A stretch of 64,000 nucleotides of DNA from AWTP1-13 sp963814055 (GTDB lineage Bacteria > Pseudomonadota > Alphaproteobacteria > Rhizobiales > Hyphomicrobiaceae): positions 372,001 to 436,000 of the forward strand of contig CAWFBJ010000001.1 of the NCBI GenBank assembly GCA_963814055.1, in the 5' to 3' direction. The notes under the pieces are model-generated. The model ran no database searches. It saw only the letters and a program-made list of their open reading frames with translations, and was not told the origin of the DNA. Positions 1 through 8,833 of this stretch are shown in pieces; the stretch's first letter is position 1; each line of letters starts with the position of its first letter. A program made the translations under genes and the position numbers.

Positions 1-17
1 GGCCGTGTGAAGAAATG

Positions 18-335
18 TTAATCTGCCTGCGCGTTCAGTCGCAGCGGATGGTCCGCGAACTCACCGGGGGCGCCGCGGCCCGACATGGCGGTGCGAGGCA
101 CTGCGGGCGGCTCCCTGAACTCGATGTTGTCCGCCCAGGTCTGGCGCTCCAGCTCCAGTTCGGCGCGCTGGTCGCGGCCGGCGAACGGCCACAGCGCAAC
201 GCCGCAGGTCACGAGGATGGCCCCGAGCCAGAAGAAAATCTCGAGCACGCTCGACTGGCCCGACTGCAGACTGACGAATGCGCTCGCGAGAATGGCGGCG
301 AGGATCAGGCCGAAAACCACAAAACGCATGCCCAT
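18..335 (-). CDS. Small membrane protein of unknown function
   Basis: A 105-aa protein with hydrophobic segments at about residues 4-22 and 32-50, and a charged cytoplasmic-type tail rich in Arg and Glu. A GGAGG sequence lies just upstream of the ATG, which supports this start. It sits about 110 bp downstream of the pseudouridine synthase gene on the same strand and could share its transcript. I do not recognise a family; the two-helix layout resembles many small inner-membrane proteins and says nothing about the job. Confidence 0.6.
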   Translation of the reverse strand: MGMRFVVFGLILAAILASAFVSLQSGQSSVLEIFFWLGAILVTCGVALWPFAGRDQRAELELERQTWADNIEFREPPAVPRTAMSGRGAPGEFADHPLRLNAQAD

Positions 336-445
336 GCGGCACCTCCAGCAAGAGCGGCGTCGCGTTGCAGCAGCAGCGCGGCCGGGGAGGGATTGTCAGG
401 ATTATGTGTAAAGCAAAGGTTTCCAGAACGCCAAATCGTCGCGGA

Positions 446-1462
446 TCAGCCGCCTTTGAGCGCGGCAACCAGGTCGGCCATGTCGCGCGGCAGCGGCGAT
501 GTGAAGGCGAGACGCTTGCCCGTGACCGGGTGCACGAAGGCCAGCTCCGCCGCATGCAGCGCCTGGCGTCCGAGCGCCTCCAGCGCCGCCTGTGCTGCCG
601 GGTTCAGGTTGCGAGCGCTGGCCTTGAAGCCGGCGCCGTAGGTTTTGTCGCCCAGCAGCGGGTGGCCGATGTGGTCGAGGTGCACGCGCACCTGGTGCGT
701 GCGGCCGGTCTCCAGCACGAGACGCAGGAGACTGGCGACCGGCTTGCGGCCGTCAGCACGGAAGACCTCGAGCACCTCGTAGCGCGTCACGGCACGGCGG
801 CCGCGGGCTTCCGCCACGACGGCGATCTTGGTGCGGTTGGTAGCGCTGCGGGAGAGGGCGGCATCGATCACGCCGCGCGGGCGATCCGGCACGCCCCAGG
901 CGATCGCGCGATAGCCGCGCTCAAGACGGCCGTCGCTGCCGTGAGCCGCGAACTGCTCGGAAAGGCCCCGATGCGCGCGATCGGATTTCGCGGCGACGAG
1001 GAGCCCGCTGGTGTCCTTGTCGAGGCGGTGGACGATGCCGGGCCGCATGACGCCGCCGACACCCGAAAGCGAGGCGCCGCAGTGGGCAATGAGGGCGTTG
1101 ACCAACGTGCCGGACGCGTGCCCGGGCGCGGGATGCACGGTGAGGCCCTTGGGCTTGTCGATGACGATGAGGTGCGCGTCCTCGTAGACAACGGCGAGCG
1201 GGATGGCCTGCGGCTCGGGCTCGGCAGGCTCGGGCGGAGGCACGCAAACGACATAGACTTCACCGGCTTTCACCTTGCGGCCCAGATCCTGCTGCACTTC
1301 TCCATCGCGCCTCACCGCCCCGGCCCGGATCAGCGTCTGCAGGCGCGCCCGGCTGAAATCCGGCAGATGCCGAACCAGAAACCGGTCCAGGCGCTCGCCG
1401 GCCGTGGTCGCCACGGCGGTCAGCACCTGGGGATTGCCGTCTTTGCCGGTCTGCTCGCTCAT
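446..1462 (-). CDS. rluD: RluA-family 23S rRNA pseudouridine synthase (RluD-like)
   Basis: Converts uridines in 23S rRNA to pseudouridine in the cytoplasm; RluD modifies helix 69. The 338-aa protein has an N-terminal S4 RNA-binding domain (about residues 22-70) followed by the RluA catalytic domain. The family signature HRLDKDTSGLL is at about 145-155, with catalytic Asp148. Further conserved pieces are VIDKPKGLTVHP (about 99-110) and the late GRTHQVRVHL and HPLLGDKTYG motifs. Length and domain order are normal for RluD. Which RluA paralogue it is cannot be settled by eye, so the symbol is provisional. Confidence 0.9.
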   Translation of the reverse strand: MSEQTGKDGNPQVLTAVATTAGERLDRFLVRHLPDFSRARLQTLIRAGAVRRDGEVQQDLGRKVKAGEVYVVCVPPPEPAEPEPQAIPLAVVYEDAHLIVIDKPKGLTVHPAPGHASGTLVNALIAHCGASLSGVGGVMRPGIVHRLDKDTSGLLVAAKSDRAHRGLSEQFAAHGSDGRLERGYRAIAWGVPDRPRGVIDAALSRSATNRTKIAVVAEARGRRAVTRYEVLEVFRADGRKPVASLLRLVLETGRTHQVRVHLDHIGHPLLGDKTYGAGFKASARNLNPAAQAALEALGRQALHAAELAFVHPVTGKRLAFTSPLPRDMADLVAALKGG

Positions 1463-1526
1463 GGAAAATCCGTGCCGGTCTTGATTGCTCGGCCAGCCTC
1501 ACTTATAGACGTGGCTCGCCGCGTGC

Positions 1527-1601
1527 GCCCCGTTCGTCTAGCGGTCAGGACGTCAGCCTCTCACGTTGAAAACAGCGGTTCGATTCCGCTACGGGGCGCC
1601 A
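1527..1601 (+). tRNA. tRNA-Glu (anticodon CTC), CCA encoded
   Basis: Folded by eye. The 7-bp acceptor stem pairs GCCCCGT (1527-1533) with ACGGGGC (1591-1597). The anticodon stem TCAGC/GTTGA closes the loop CTCTCAC, giving anticodon CTC. The T arm is AGCGG-TTCGATT-CCGCT (1574-1590). The discriminator is G1598 and CCA is encoded at 1599-1601. It lies divergently beside rluD and borders a less GC-rich stretch with degraded genes, so it may mark an old integration site. Confidence 0.93.
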
Positions 1602-1740
1602 CCCTTCGGCGTTGCTCAATATAATCAGCTACTTAAATTTTTTGAGACCGCAACCGGTGGGCGCCACTGCCTAAGCGCTTGCGATCAGCAGCCTGAGTGT
1701 ATCTTTCGGCTTCCTTATCCGACATGACGACCCGGTCGCC

Positions 1741-2163
1741 GTGGGCCGGTTTCAGGTGACGGTCGCTGAATATTCGATGTGCGTCAAAGATAAGGCCTGT
1801 CATCCGCCGGAATGGGATGATCCCTCCAGCGAGTACTACCTTGGGCGCAGGAAGCGAACGCACTACTTGCGGGTGGGAGACAAAATCAAGGAACCGACTG
1901 CGCCAGTCGTAGGTGTCAGCTGGAAAGACGCGAACAATTTTGCCAGCTGGCTTCGCAAGAACACAGGGAAAGCGTACAGATTGTTGAATTTCGATGAGCG
2001 CAGATACGTGTCACGCGCGCGGGGTGGTACAGTCAGCAACGAGAAAAGCAAATCGAGGCGCCATGGCCTTCGGTTATTCGCCGACGACCAAGCAAATGCA
2101 TGGGGGTTCTTGGGGTTTGCAGACAACGTGGTTGAGTGGGAGTCGCAGTGCGCCTTATCAGAC
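1741..2163 (+). pseudogene. Remnant of a formylglycine-generating-enzyme (FGE/SUMF1-type) domain protein
   Basis: The + frame reads VGRFQVTVAEYSMCV, then PVVGVSWKDANNFASWLRKN, then TGKAYRLL...RYVSRARGGT and finally NAWGFLGFADNVVEW. These are, in order, the conserved blocks of the FGE-sulfatase fold. The N terminus, the GGSF block and the C-terminal catalytic-cysteine region are missing. The reading frame then runs on through the end of the convergent patatin gene, where the translation no longer resembles the family. Residues that are normally conserved (LPTEAEWE, for example) are altered. I read it as a decayed gene. It differs clearly from the intact FGE at 47869-48804. Confidence 0.7.
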
Positions 2164-2166
2164 TGG

Positions 2167-5100
2167 TTAGTTGTCCGAGACTTTCGCCGGGCCCAGAAGC
2201 GTGATGGCCTTGGATTTCGGCGGCATGTCTCGATGTCGCGGCGGTGTCTCCTGGCGCATCCTATCGATGGTCCCGAACGCGCGCACGTTGTAAGCGAGCT
2301 GGCGATCAAGATAGTGCTGCACGGTCTTGGACATCCACCAACTGACGGAGAGGGTCACGTTAGGATGGTTCGGATCGAGCGTGACGAAGGCAAAACGGTC
2401 CTTTCCCAACGCATCACACAGGCTTACCGCGGCGTGGCTCCCGCGCGCCGTTCGCGTTCCGATGATCGTCAAGATTGGACTCCACAACCAGGAAGTCGCC
2501 GTCTCTTTCACCTCTTCACGATCCGGAATCACGCATTCCATACTGGAGACTGCCGGATCATTATTGACGAATATCACCGCAGCGTAGAGCCCGTGCTCCC
2601 TCTCTAGAAAGTGAACCAATTCCATAGCGGTAATGGCACCGAAGTTCTCATGATATCCGCCATCCACCACACGAAGTATCGCCTTGTCCTGGCCTAGGAT
2701 GGTGCCGGCTGGAGAAATGACAGGAAATCGAGCACTCATCGTGACTGCCGTACTCAGCCTTACATCGCAACTTTCGCAGAATGTCCAGGTTGCGTCTTTG
2801 TAGGACTTAAGCGGCACAAATTCCGTCTCGTCACCTTCAGCCTTCCGGACGAGGGCTGTTTTATCGCGCGAGCCCGTGATGACAAGGTTGCCGCCATCAG
2901 CGAAGGCCACGCTGTTGACGTGATCGCGATGTCCTGTGAACCGTCGGCTCTCCTTAATATCTTCCAGGTTCGACACGTCCCAGATGCGTGCGAGATGATC
3001 CCAACTCCCCGTCAGGACGCGGTTTCCGTCCGGACTGAAGACCGCGCCGTAAACGAGACCTCCGTGTTCAGGAAGAACAGCTTTCGTGAGACCAGTTTCG
3101 GCGTCCCAGATGCGGACCGTCCGATCATCTGAGGCAGTGACGACGAGCTTGCCATCTGGGCTGAACGTGGCGCTGTTCACGTCACCCACATGCCCTTTGA
3201 GCTGCGTCAGTTCTCTAGGCTCGCTGAGATTTGAGACATCCCAGATTTTGGCGATTTTGTCCCATGAGGCCGTGACCACACGATCGCCGTTGGGATTGAA
3301 GGCTGCGCTATAGATCAGCTCTCTGTGACTGGGGAGTACAGATTTCAATTCGCCAGTTGCGGCATCCCAGATGTAAGCCTTCCCATCATCGGAGGCTGTG
3401 ACGATCAGGTTACCGGTCCGATTGAAAACGGCACTGTTGACATCAAAATCGTGTTTGAGCCGCTTCAATTGCTTGACTGCTTTGAGGCTCGTGACATCCC
3501 AAATGATGGCGGTATGGTCCCATGACGCTGTGACTACACGTGTCCCATCCTGGTTGAAGTGGGCGCTATTGACCCGTTTTGCATGGCCGCGCAGGACGGC
3601 CAGTTCGACGCCGTTCTCCGCATCCCAAATGCGTGCCGTGCCGTCCTCGGATGCGGTGATGACACGCGTACCGTCATGGCTCGCCGCGACACCCCATATC
3701 GCGGATCTGTGCCCTTTCAGGTTTACAGGCAGGTAGAGGTCGTGAAAATCATAGGCATCGCGGAACACGCGGTGAACGGTCTTCCCTCTCTTGTCTCGGA
3801 CCGCGGTATCAACATCGCTGGTTACAATACGCTTGCCGCTGTCCACCAACGTGCCGTTCAGAAAAAGGATAGGTAGCCAGCCCTTGGCGTCACGGCGGAC
3901 TGCTGACAGGGGTCGCAGAAGGGCCAAATCCTCGCTGTCCATTTTGGAACGCCGCGTAAAGTGCTGGTAGCGCTTCTCCCACGCCAACTCCAAAAGCTGC
4001 GCGCGATCGTTCCGCGACAGCCAAAGCGCGTGCAACGGGTCGCGGGTGAGGCCAACGAAAGCGGGAGAGAGAAAATCGCCGGCCACCAGGAGCTGGAGAC
4101 AGGCTTTCCAGCTCTTTTGAGGATCTTCGGAGGGCTCTAACTGTTCTGGTGTGGGTGAACCATTGGAGAGGGTCGCTCGTCCCGAGCCAAACCAGTCACG
4201 ATCGCTGGCGCTCTCCCAGTTGCATGGAGGTTTCCCGGATGCCGCCCGGGCCTCAGGCCGACGCTTGGTGTCAGCAAGGGCCGAATAGAAAATCGCCGCA
4301 CCCAGGGAGCCGCCGGAGACGGCGGAAATTCCAAATAGTTGATTGGCGAACGGCCGACGCGCATCGACTTCCCATTCCATACGCAACCCACTCTCCGAAT
4401 CCCAAATTCTCGCTGTCTTGTCGTCCGAGGCTGTAATCACGAGTCTGCCATCCGGGCTAAAGGTGGCACTGTTGACATCATTCGTGTGCCCCCTGAGCAC
4501 CGTCGTCGCTCCAATCTCCTTTACGGTCTTCCTCCGTACGAACTCTTTTATCTCTTCATCGCTCGGCACTTCCCAGATCCTAGCCGTACGATCCCAGGCC
4601 GCGGACGCGACACGCTTCCCGTCTGGGCTGAAAGCTGCGTTGTACACTAAGGCTGTGTGCCCCCTCATTCGCGCGACCTCCTGGGCACTCTCGGCATCCC
4701 ATAACCGCACGGTCTGATCGTCCGACGCCGTCAGAATAGTTTTGCCATTGGGACTGAAGGTCGCGCTATTGACGTCGTTCGTATGCCCGGGAAGAGGTGT
4801 GAAGGACGTAATCACCTTGGGCGTCTGCTTCTCTCGTACGAGTCGATGCATCTCCTCTACGCTGGGAACCTCCCAAATGTGGGCTGTCTGATCCCATCCA
4901 GCAGTTACGACGCGTCTGCCGTCCGGACTGAAACCAGCGCCATGGACACGTTTCGAGTGCCCCTGGAAGATTAAGATCGGTTCGGCTGTCTCGGCGCTCC
5001 ACAGCCTCGCCGTTTTGTCGTCTGATGCGGTGAGGATGAAGTTGCCATCGGGACTAAAGAAGGCACTGTTGACGTCATCTCTATGTCCTCCTCGAAGTTC

Positions 5101-6984
5101 CTTGAGCTCTTTGTGATGAGGGGACTTCGAGACGTCCCAAATTTTGACGGTGCGATCACCGGCGACCGTAACGACGCGTTTCCCGTCTGGGCTGAATGCG
5201 GCGTGATTGACACGTTCCTTATGGCCAGCGAGGACATCAATTTGAACCCCAGTTTGGCCGTCCCAAATGCGGGCGGTTTTATCGAGGGATGCTGTTACGA
5301 TTACTTTCCCGTCAGGACTGAAAGCGGCACTTAGGACACTCCCCTTGTGGCCGCGCAACGGATAAAGTCTTTGCCCATCCATAAGCTGCCCAATTACGCC
5401 GGCGACCTGAAAAGCCGCACGACTTGCCCCGCCGGCGGCGGTCACGATCAAAGGCGCGGGACAGGGTTTTGCGGACGCCAATCCTGACTTGGGCAGATTG
5501 CAATCGTTCGCCTTAGCCCATTGTTCGACCGCTTCACTCAGTGTTGGACGACCCTGAGTAAGTTGATGGCCTGGGCGAACCGCGTAGTAGTCGCCCTGCC
5601 CGAGCCATCCCCGCAAGATGCTTGCTACACCGACGAACAGTATTGCTGCCAGTATGACAGGGGCGCGCCACCGGGCCGACAAGTAGGTGAGATAGGTAAG
5701 TGCCGCGACTGGAAAGCCGAGAACAATCGAAAGCAGCACCGCCCGATTGAGATGCCATGAGTTCGTCAAGTACAGAGGCTCAACCACCACAAAAAGAATG
5801 TTGAGTGCAAGGGTGACCCCCAGCAAGGTGTAGAATAGCGGGTTCACCAACGCCACCGTTGCAGTCCGATCGCTGAGCTCTCCTTTGTGGCGAGCCAACC
5901 ATAGCAGCACTCTTCCAATGCGTGTGGGCTCTCCATCTCGTTGGCGTGCCAGACCCCACCACGCAATACCGGCGGCCGCAACTGTCACGAACGGCAAGAG
6001 GAAAAGGTGCACGGGGCTAAACGGCACGTTGCGCTCGGTCTCCACAATTCCATAAAGGGCGAAAAGGATTAGAGCGGTAGCAGGAATGCCAAACAGCGTG
6101 CCCAGCCACCAAAGCCAGGTTTCTTCGCCTTTCCACGCGAGCCAGACGACTAGGGGAATGAAAAGCAAGAGCGGGACTATAACAAGCCATGGTGATGACC
6201 CCCACCACGTTTCCACAAATCGGACGACCACCTGATAAATCGTGAACGCAACGACGAGGTAAGCCGCGATGGCGATTCCTATTCTTCTCGCAATTCGAGC
6301 TGGAAGGAATTTCGAAGGCGCTGACCGACGGCCGATGTAAAACCAGAAGATCAGGAACGCTCCGATACCAAGCGCCATCTTGGGAACGTTTGGACGTCCT
6401 CCCAGAATGCCATCTCCGACCGCGATCGCCAGGTTGTCCACCAACCTTCTGCATTCCTCGCGCTTCCACTTGCCACAAGCCTCGAGGCCGGCCTGCGTTT
6501 TTCGTTTGTCTTTGACAAATCGCCTTGCGTCGGCGATCGCAGCCTTGGCGTTTTCGTCGATCGTTGGAGCGCTAGCGAGTGCCATAATCTGCCCGGCTAG
6601 AAGTGCCCCGAAACACAGCACCGCGAGAAAAGCGGGAACAACGCACCGCACCCACGTCGGGACCCGTTCAATACTTGGATGAAGGTCGGAGCCCTCTTCA
6701 AAACGTGTCAGTATCCAGCGTGCGGAAACAAAGACAGGAAGGGCCCAGAAAAGTATGACGACCAGGTAGAAGAGGCTCCAAAAGAGGAGGCTTGCCGAAG
6801 GTTCGTTATCATTCCTGACCTCAAGCAGAATGTCTTGCGCGGGCTGCGCGCCGAAGAAAAGGAGAAAGCCGATCAAAGCACTCGCGGTACTGACCCAAGC
6901 AACTCTCAGTCCGAGGAGGAAACACCGCACCTCCAGCCAACGCTCATACAGATCTTGGCATAGCGAGCGCAACGTGAGCATCAA
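2167..6984 (-). CDS. Membrane patatin-like phospholipase interrupted by two WD40 beta-propellers
   Basis: A 1605-aa protein. Residues 25-465 contain roughly ten hydrophobic helices. A patatin core follows, split into three parts. The oxyanion motif GGASRA is at about 518-523, the nucleophile elbow GGSLG is at 891-895 with Ser893, and the catalytic DGG is at 1441-1443 with Asp1441. Seven WD40 blades (about 533-866) sit between the first two motifs. Seven more (about 1083-1390) sit between the LPILFLNGTLVDSG strand and the STAVTMSARFPVISPAG segment before DGG. All catalytic residues are present, so an active lipid acyl hydrolase gated by propeller sensing is plausible. It converges on an FGE remnant and has no operon partner. 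WD40-coupled patatins are associated with bacterial conflict systems; defence is inferred, not shown. Confidence 0.88.
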   Translation of the reverse strand: MMLTLRSLCQDLYERWLEVRCFLLGLRVAWVSTASALIGFLLFFGAQPAQDILLEVRNDNEPSASLLFWSLFYLVVILFWALPVFVSARWILTRFEEGSDLHPSIERVPTWVRCVVPAFLAVLCFGALLAGQIMALASAPTIDENAKAAIADARRFVKDKRKTQAGLEACGKWKREECRRLVDNLAIAVGDGILGGRPNVPKMALGIGAFLIFWFYIGRRSAPSKFLPARIARRIGIAIAAYLVVAFTIYQVVVRFVETWWGSSPWLVIVPLLLFIPLVVWLAWKGEETWLWWLGTLFGIPATALILFALYGIVETERNVPFSPVHLFLLPFVTVAAAGIAWWGLARQRDGEPTRIGRVLLWLARHKGELSDRTATVALVNPLFYTLLGVTLALNILFVVVEPLYLTNSWHLNRAVLLSIVLGFPVAALTYLTYLSARWRAPVILAAILFVGVASILRGWLGQGDYYAVRPGHQLTQGRPTLSEAVEQWAKANDCNLPKSGLASAKPCPAPLIVTAAGGASRAAFQVAGVIGQLMDGQRLYPLRGHKGSVLSAAFSPDGKVIVTASLDKTARIWDGQTGVQIDVLAGHKERVNHAAFSPDGKRVVTVAGDRTVKIWDVSKSPHHKELKELRGGHRDDVNSAFFSPDGNFILTASDDKTARLWSAETAEPILIFQGHSKRVHGAGFSPDGRRVVTAGWDQTAHIWEVPSVEEMHRLVREKQTPKVITSFTPLPGHTNDVNSATFSPNGKTILTASDDQTVRLWDAESAQEVARMRGHTALVYNAAFSPDGKRVASAAWDRTARIWEVPSDEEIKEFVRRKTVKEIGATTVLRGHTNDVNSATFSPDGRLVITASDDKTARIWDSESGLRMEWEVDARRPFANQLFGISAVSGGSLGAAIFYSALADTKRRPEARAASGKPPCNWESASDRDWFGSGRATLSNGSPTPEQLEPSEDPQKSWKACLQLLVAGDFLSPAFVGLTRDPLHALWLSRNDRAQLLELAWEKRYQHFTRRSKMDSEDLALLRPLSAVRRDAKGWLPILFLNGTLVDSGKRIVTSDVDTAVRDKRGKTVHRVFRDAYDFHDLYLPVNLKGHRSAIWGVAASHDGTRVITASEDGTARIWDAENGVELAVLRGHAKRVNSAHFNQDGTRVVTASWDHTAIIWDVTSLKAVKQLKRLKHDFDVNSAVFNRTGNLIVTASDDGKAYIWDAATGELKSVLPSHRELIYSAAFNPNGDRVVTASWDKIAKIWDVSNLSEPRELTQLKGHVGDVNSATFSPDGKLVVTASDDRTVRIWDAETGLTKAVLPEHGGLVYGAVFSPDGNRVLTGSWDHLARIWDVSNLEDIKESRRFTGHRDHVNSVAFADGGNLVITGSRDKTALVRKAEGDETEFVPLKSYKDATWTFCESCDVRLSTAVTMSARFPVISPAGTILGQDKAILRVVDGGYHENFGAITAMELVHFLEREHGLYAAVIFVNNDPAVSSMECVIPDREEVKETATSWLWSPILTIIGTRTARGSHAAVSLCDALGKDRFAFVTLDPNHPNVTLSVSWWMSKTVQHYLDRQLAYNVRAFGTIDRMRQETPPRHRDMPPKSKAITLLGPAKVSDN

Positions 6985-7453
6985 CGATCCCCGATGGCCT
7001 AATGATCTATCAATTGTGACGTCTGCCCCAGGCTACGGCGACCGGCGAGCGGTCATCTGTAGGTCTGCGGAATTCAGCGGGCCGAGTTGCAAATCTGTGC
7101 GCAGGGCGTGGAGGCAATACCCACGATCTTACCCCTTCTGTACCTATCGCGAGGAAGGCAATCTTTGCGATGAGCTTAGAGCTTTTGCGTTCGTCTTAAT
7201 GGGACATCGTACACCCCCGACACGAGCATCTGCAAGCGGACCGCGCTGAGCGAGCCTACGAGAAAGCCACGTGCATCACTAATTCCGGATCGAACGCGCT
7301 CATTACGAAGCGCGGTCGCGCGGGTTTACTCGGTGCCGGTGGCATCCCACTGTGCCCTTCCGCGCTGACGTGATCTGATCAGTGTTCGGCTGGTTGTCGT
7401 TGGCGGGGGCATTGGAGTAGATTGACGAGATCTTGCGTCCGGAGCCTGAACAC
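6985..7453. other. Gene-poor interval upstream of the WD40 patatin
   Basis: I see no convincing coding sequence here. It presumably holds the promoter of the leftward patatin gene. At 7326-7343 it contains an 18-bp string also present at 9259-9276. Read on the minus strand this encodes ATGTE followed by a stop, and appears to be the leftover end of a repeated, decayed ORF. Confidence 0.4.
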
Positions 7454-7675
7454 ATGCGAAAGATATTGCTCTCGCTTGGCGTGGCGCTCTACGGTTTTGG
7501 CGTTGTCTTAATCTTAGCGAATGTCGTGATGAGCTACCTGGGACTCAGCGCCAGCTACAATTTGGGTGATCCGACGCGATTCCAGTTTTTCCTTGTCCGT
7601 TTCTGGCATTTGGGACTCGCCATGGCCGTGATAGGGGCAGTGTGCCTGATGCTATGGCGTCGAATGGCTCGCTGA
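7454..7675 (+). CDS. Small two-helix membrane protein
   Basis: Starting at the ATG at 7454 this gives a 73-aa protein with hydrophobic helices at about 5-25 and 50-68, and an Arg-rich end (WRRMAR). An upstream in-frame start at 7433 would add seven residues. It stands alone between degraded sequence and the convergent DUF2147-like gene. No family is recognised, and its reality rests only on its clean membrane-protein pattern. Confidence 0.45.
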   Translation: MRKILLSLGVALYGFGVVLILANVVMSYLGLSASYNLGDPTRFQFFLVRFWHLGLAMAVIGAVCLMLWRRMAR

Positions 7676-7679
7676 GGCT

Positions 7680-8045
7680 TCACCTCACGCGCACAAATTC
7701 ACCCGTCAGACATATTTTCGCGGCTGTGCAACCATCGAGCCGCCAGGTGTCCAAATCCTTTCGCTGAAACCTGGTGTTGTACGTCTCTTTAGTCTCTGGA
7801 TGAGCAATCTGTCCAAACCATTCGCCGCCCTTCACCGTAAGCTTGCTAGAGAATATTTGCATGCCGACGTTCGTGGGGCCTTGGGCGACCTTTGCACAAA
7901 CGCTGTCACCCTGACATTCAATGACTTCGATAGTGAACTGCTGCCAGCGCCATTTTCCTACCATGTCGTTCAGGTCAGCCGCCGAGGCTGCCAATAACCA
8001 AGACACGGCGAGGACTGCTATGAACGTGGCAATGCTCTGCTTCAC
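7680..8045 (-). CDS. Secreted DUF2147-like protein
   Basis: A 121-aa protein with a typical signal peptide (about residues 1-22, ending ASAA). The mature part begins GKWRWQQFTIEVIEC and has paired cysteines (CQGDSVC, then GCTAAKIC) and a GQIAHPETKETYN segment. DUF2147 proteins share this arrangement: an opening G-W strand, a C-x(n)-C near the start, a K-x-Y strand and a late GC...IC pair. It is probably periplasmic; the family has no settled function. It is convergent with the small membrane protein next door. Confidence 0.6.
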   Translation of the reverse strand: MKQSIATFIAVLAVSWLLAASAADLNDMVGKWRWQQFTIEVIECQGDSVCAKVAQGPTNVGMQIFSSKLTVKGGEWFGQIAHPETKETYNTRFQRKDLDTWRLDGCTAAKICLTGEFVRVR

Positions 8046-8156
8046 GGTCCATCTCCAGCGGCCAGAAATGACGCTGGCAGGAATAGCACGTTCGCAAGGA
8101 CAACGCCTATTCGATGATAGTCGCGAGGTTCACGAAATGAGCGCGCCGTTGAGCGG

Positions 8157-8690
8157 TTATTCCGTGCCTGTTGCGGGGAGTGCATCGACGGGAGTGTTCT
8201 CGTTTGCTGCTTCCAACTCCGTGTTGGTTCGGGTTCCGCAGTCGGTTCCGTTTCCGCCGGTGACCCATCTACTAATTGAGTGTCGGAGGTCGCTTCTGAT
8301 GCGGGATTGTCGTTTGCCGCAGTCGGTGCGCAGAAGCGGATGTGATTGGTTCGGACGGTGTGCTAAATGTGGTCTCGCCTGTGTCGTCGGCTTCGGCCGC
8401 TGCAGGCATGACCGCCGGCGTGGGAGGTTGCTGTCCGTCAGCAGATGCGCCGGCGGTTACTGATTGATTGATCATCGAGTTGAATTGCTCCTCCGTCACG
8501 CACGTTTGTCCGACCCACAATTCAGTCGTCTCCGAGCGTCGCTGTGCACGATGATCGGATGGGCGAGGATGTGGGGATAGTGGCGGATGCATGTCACTTG
8601 CCATGAGATTTCGCCCCACGGTGCGCCGCCCGCGATGATGAAGCGGTTGTCTTCACCTCCTCCTCCTTGACGTGGACGTTTGGCATCGGC
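8157..8690 (-). pseudogene. Frameshifted remnant of an unknown protein with an acidic, Pro/Ala-rich tail
   Basis: No single frame is intact. Going leftward, one frame gives FIIAGGAPWGEISWQVTCI. A second gives ELWVGQTCVTEEQFNSMI and an Ala/Pro/Glu-rich tail. A third continues TAANDNPASEATSD to SPAETEPTAEPEPTR, and the last frame ends NENTPVDALPATGTE and a stop at 8157. The switch between frames with compatible composition points to a gene broken by two or three frameshifts. I do not recognise the family. The same PATGTE ending occurs again at 9259. Confidence 0.45.
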
Positions 8691-8833
8691 TTCGCACCTT
8701 GTGGATTGCCGTCAGCGCGATGCCGCGAAGAAATAGATTGCGCTCTCACTCGAATGCGCGCGTAACGGCATCAGGACAGCAACTCATGAGTTGGGCGAGG
8801 TTCGCATCCAGCTTGCACTAGAGGGATGATCGC

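Noticed and set aside
278..1624. Long + strand open frame of 448 codons opposite rluD
   Set aside because: It is the antisense shadow of a well-conserved pseudouridine synthase in GC-rich DNA and has no recognisable domain.
1741..2607. 288-codon open frame treated as one intact protein
   Set aside because: Only its first half resembles an FGE domain; the second half is antisense to the patatin gene's 3' end and has no family pattern.
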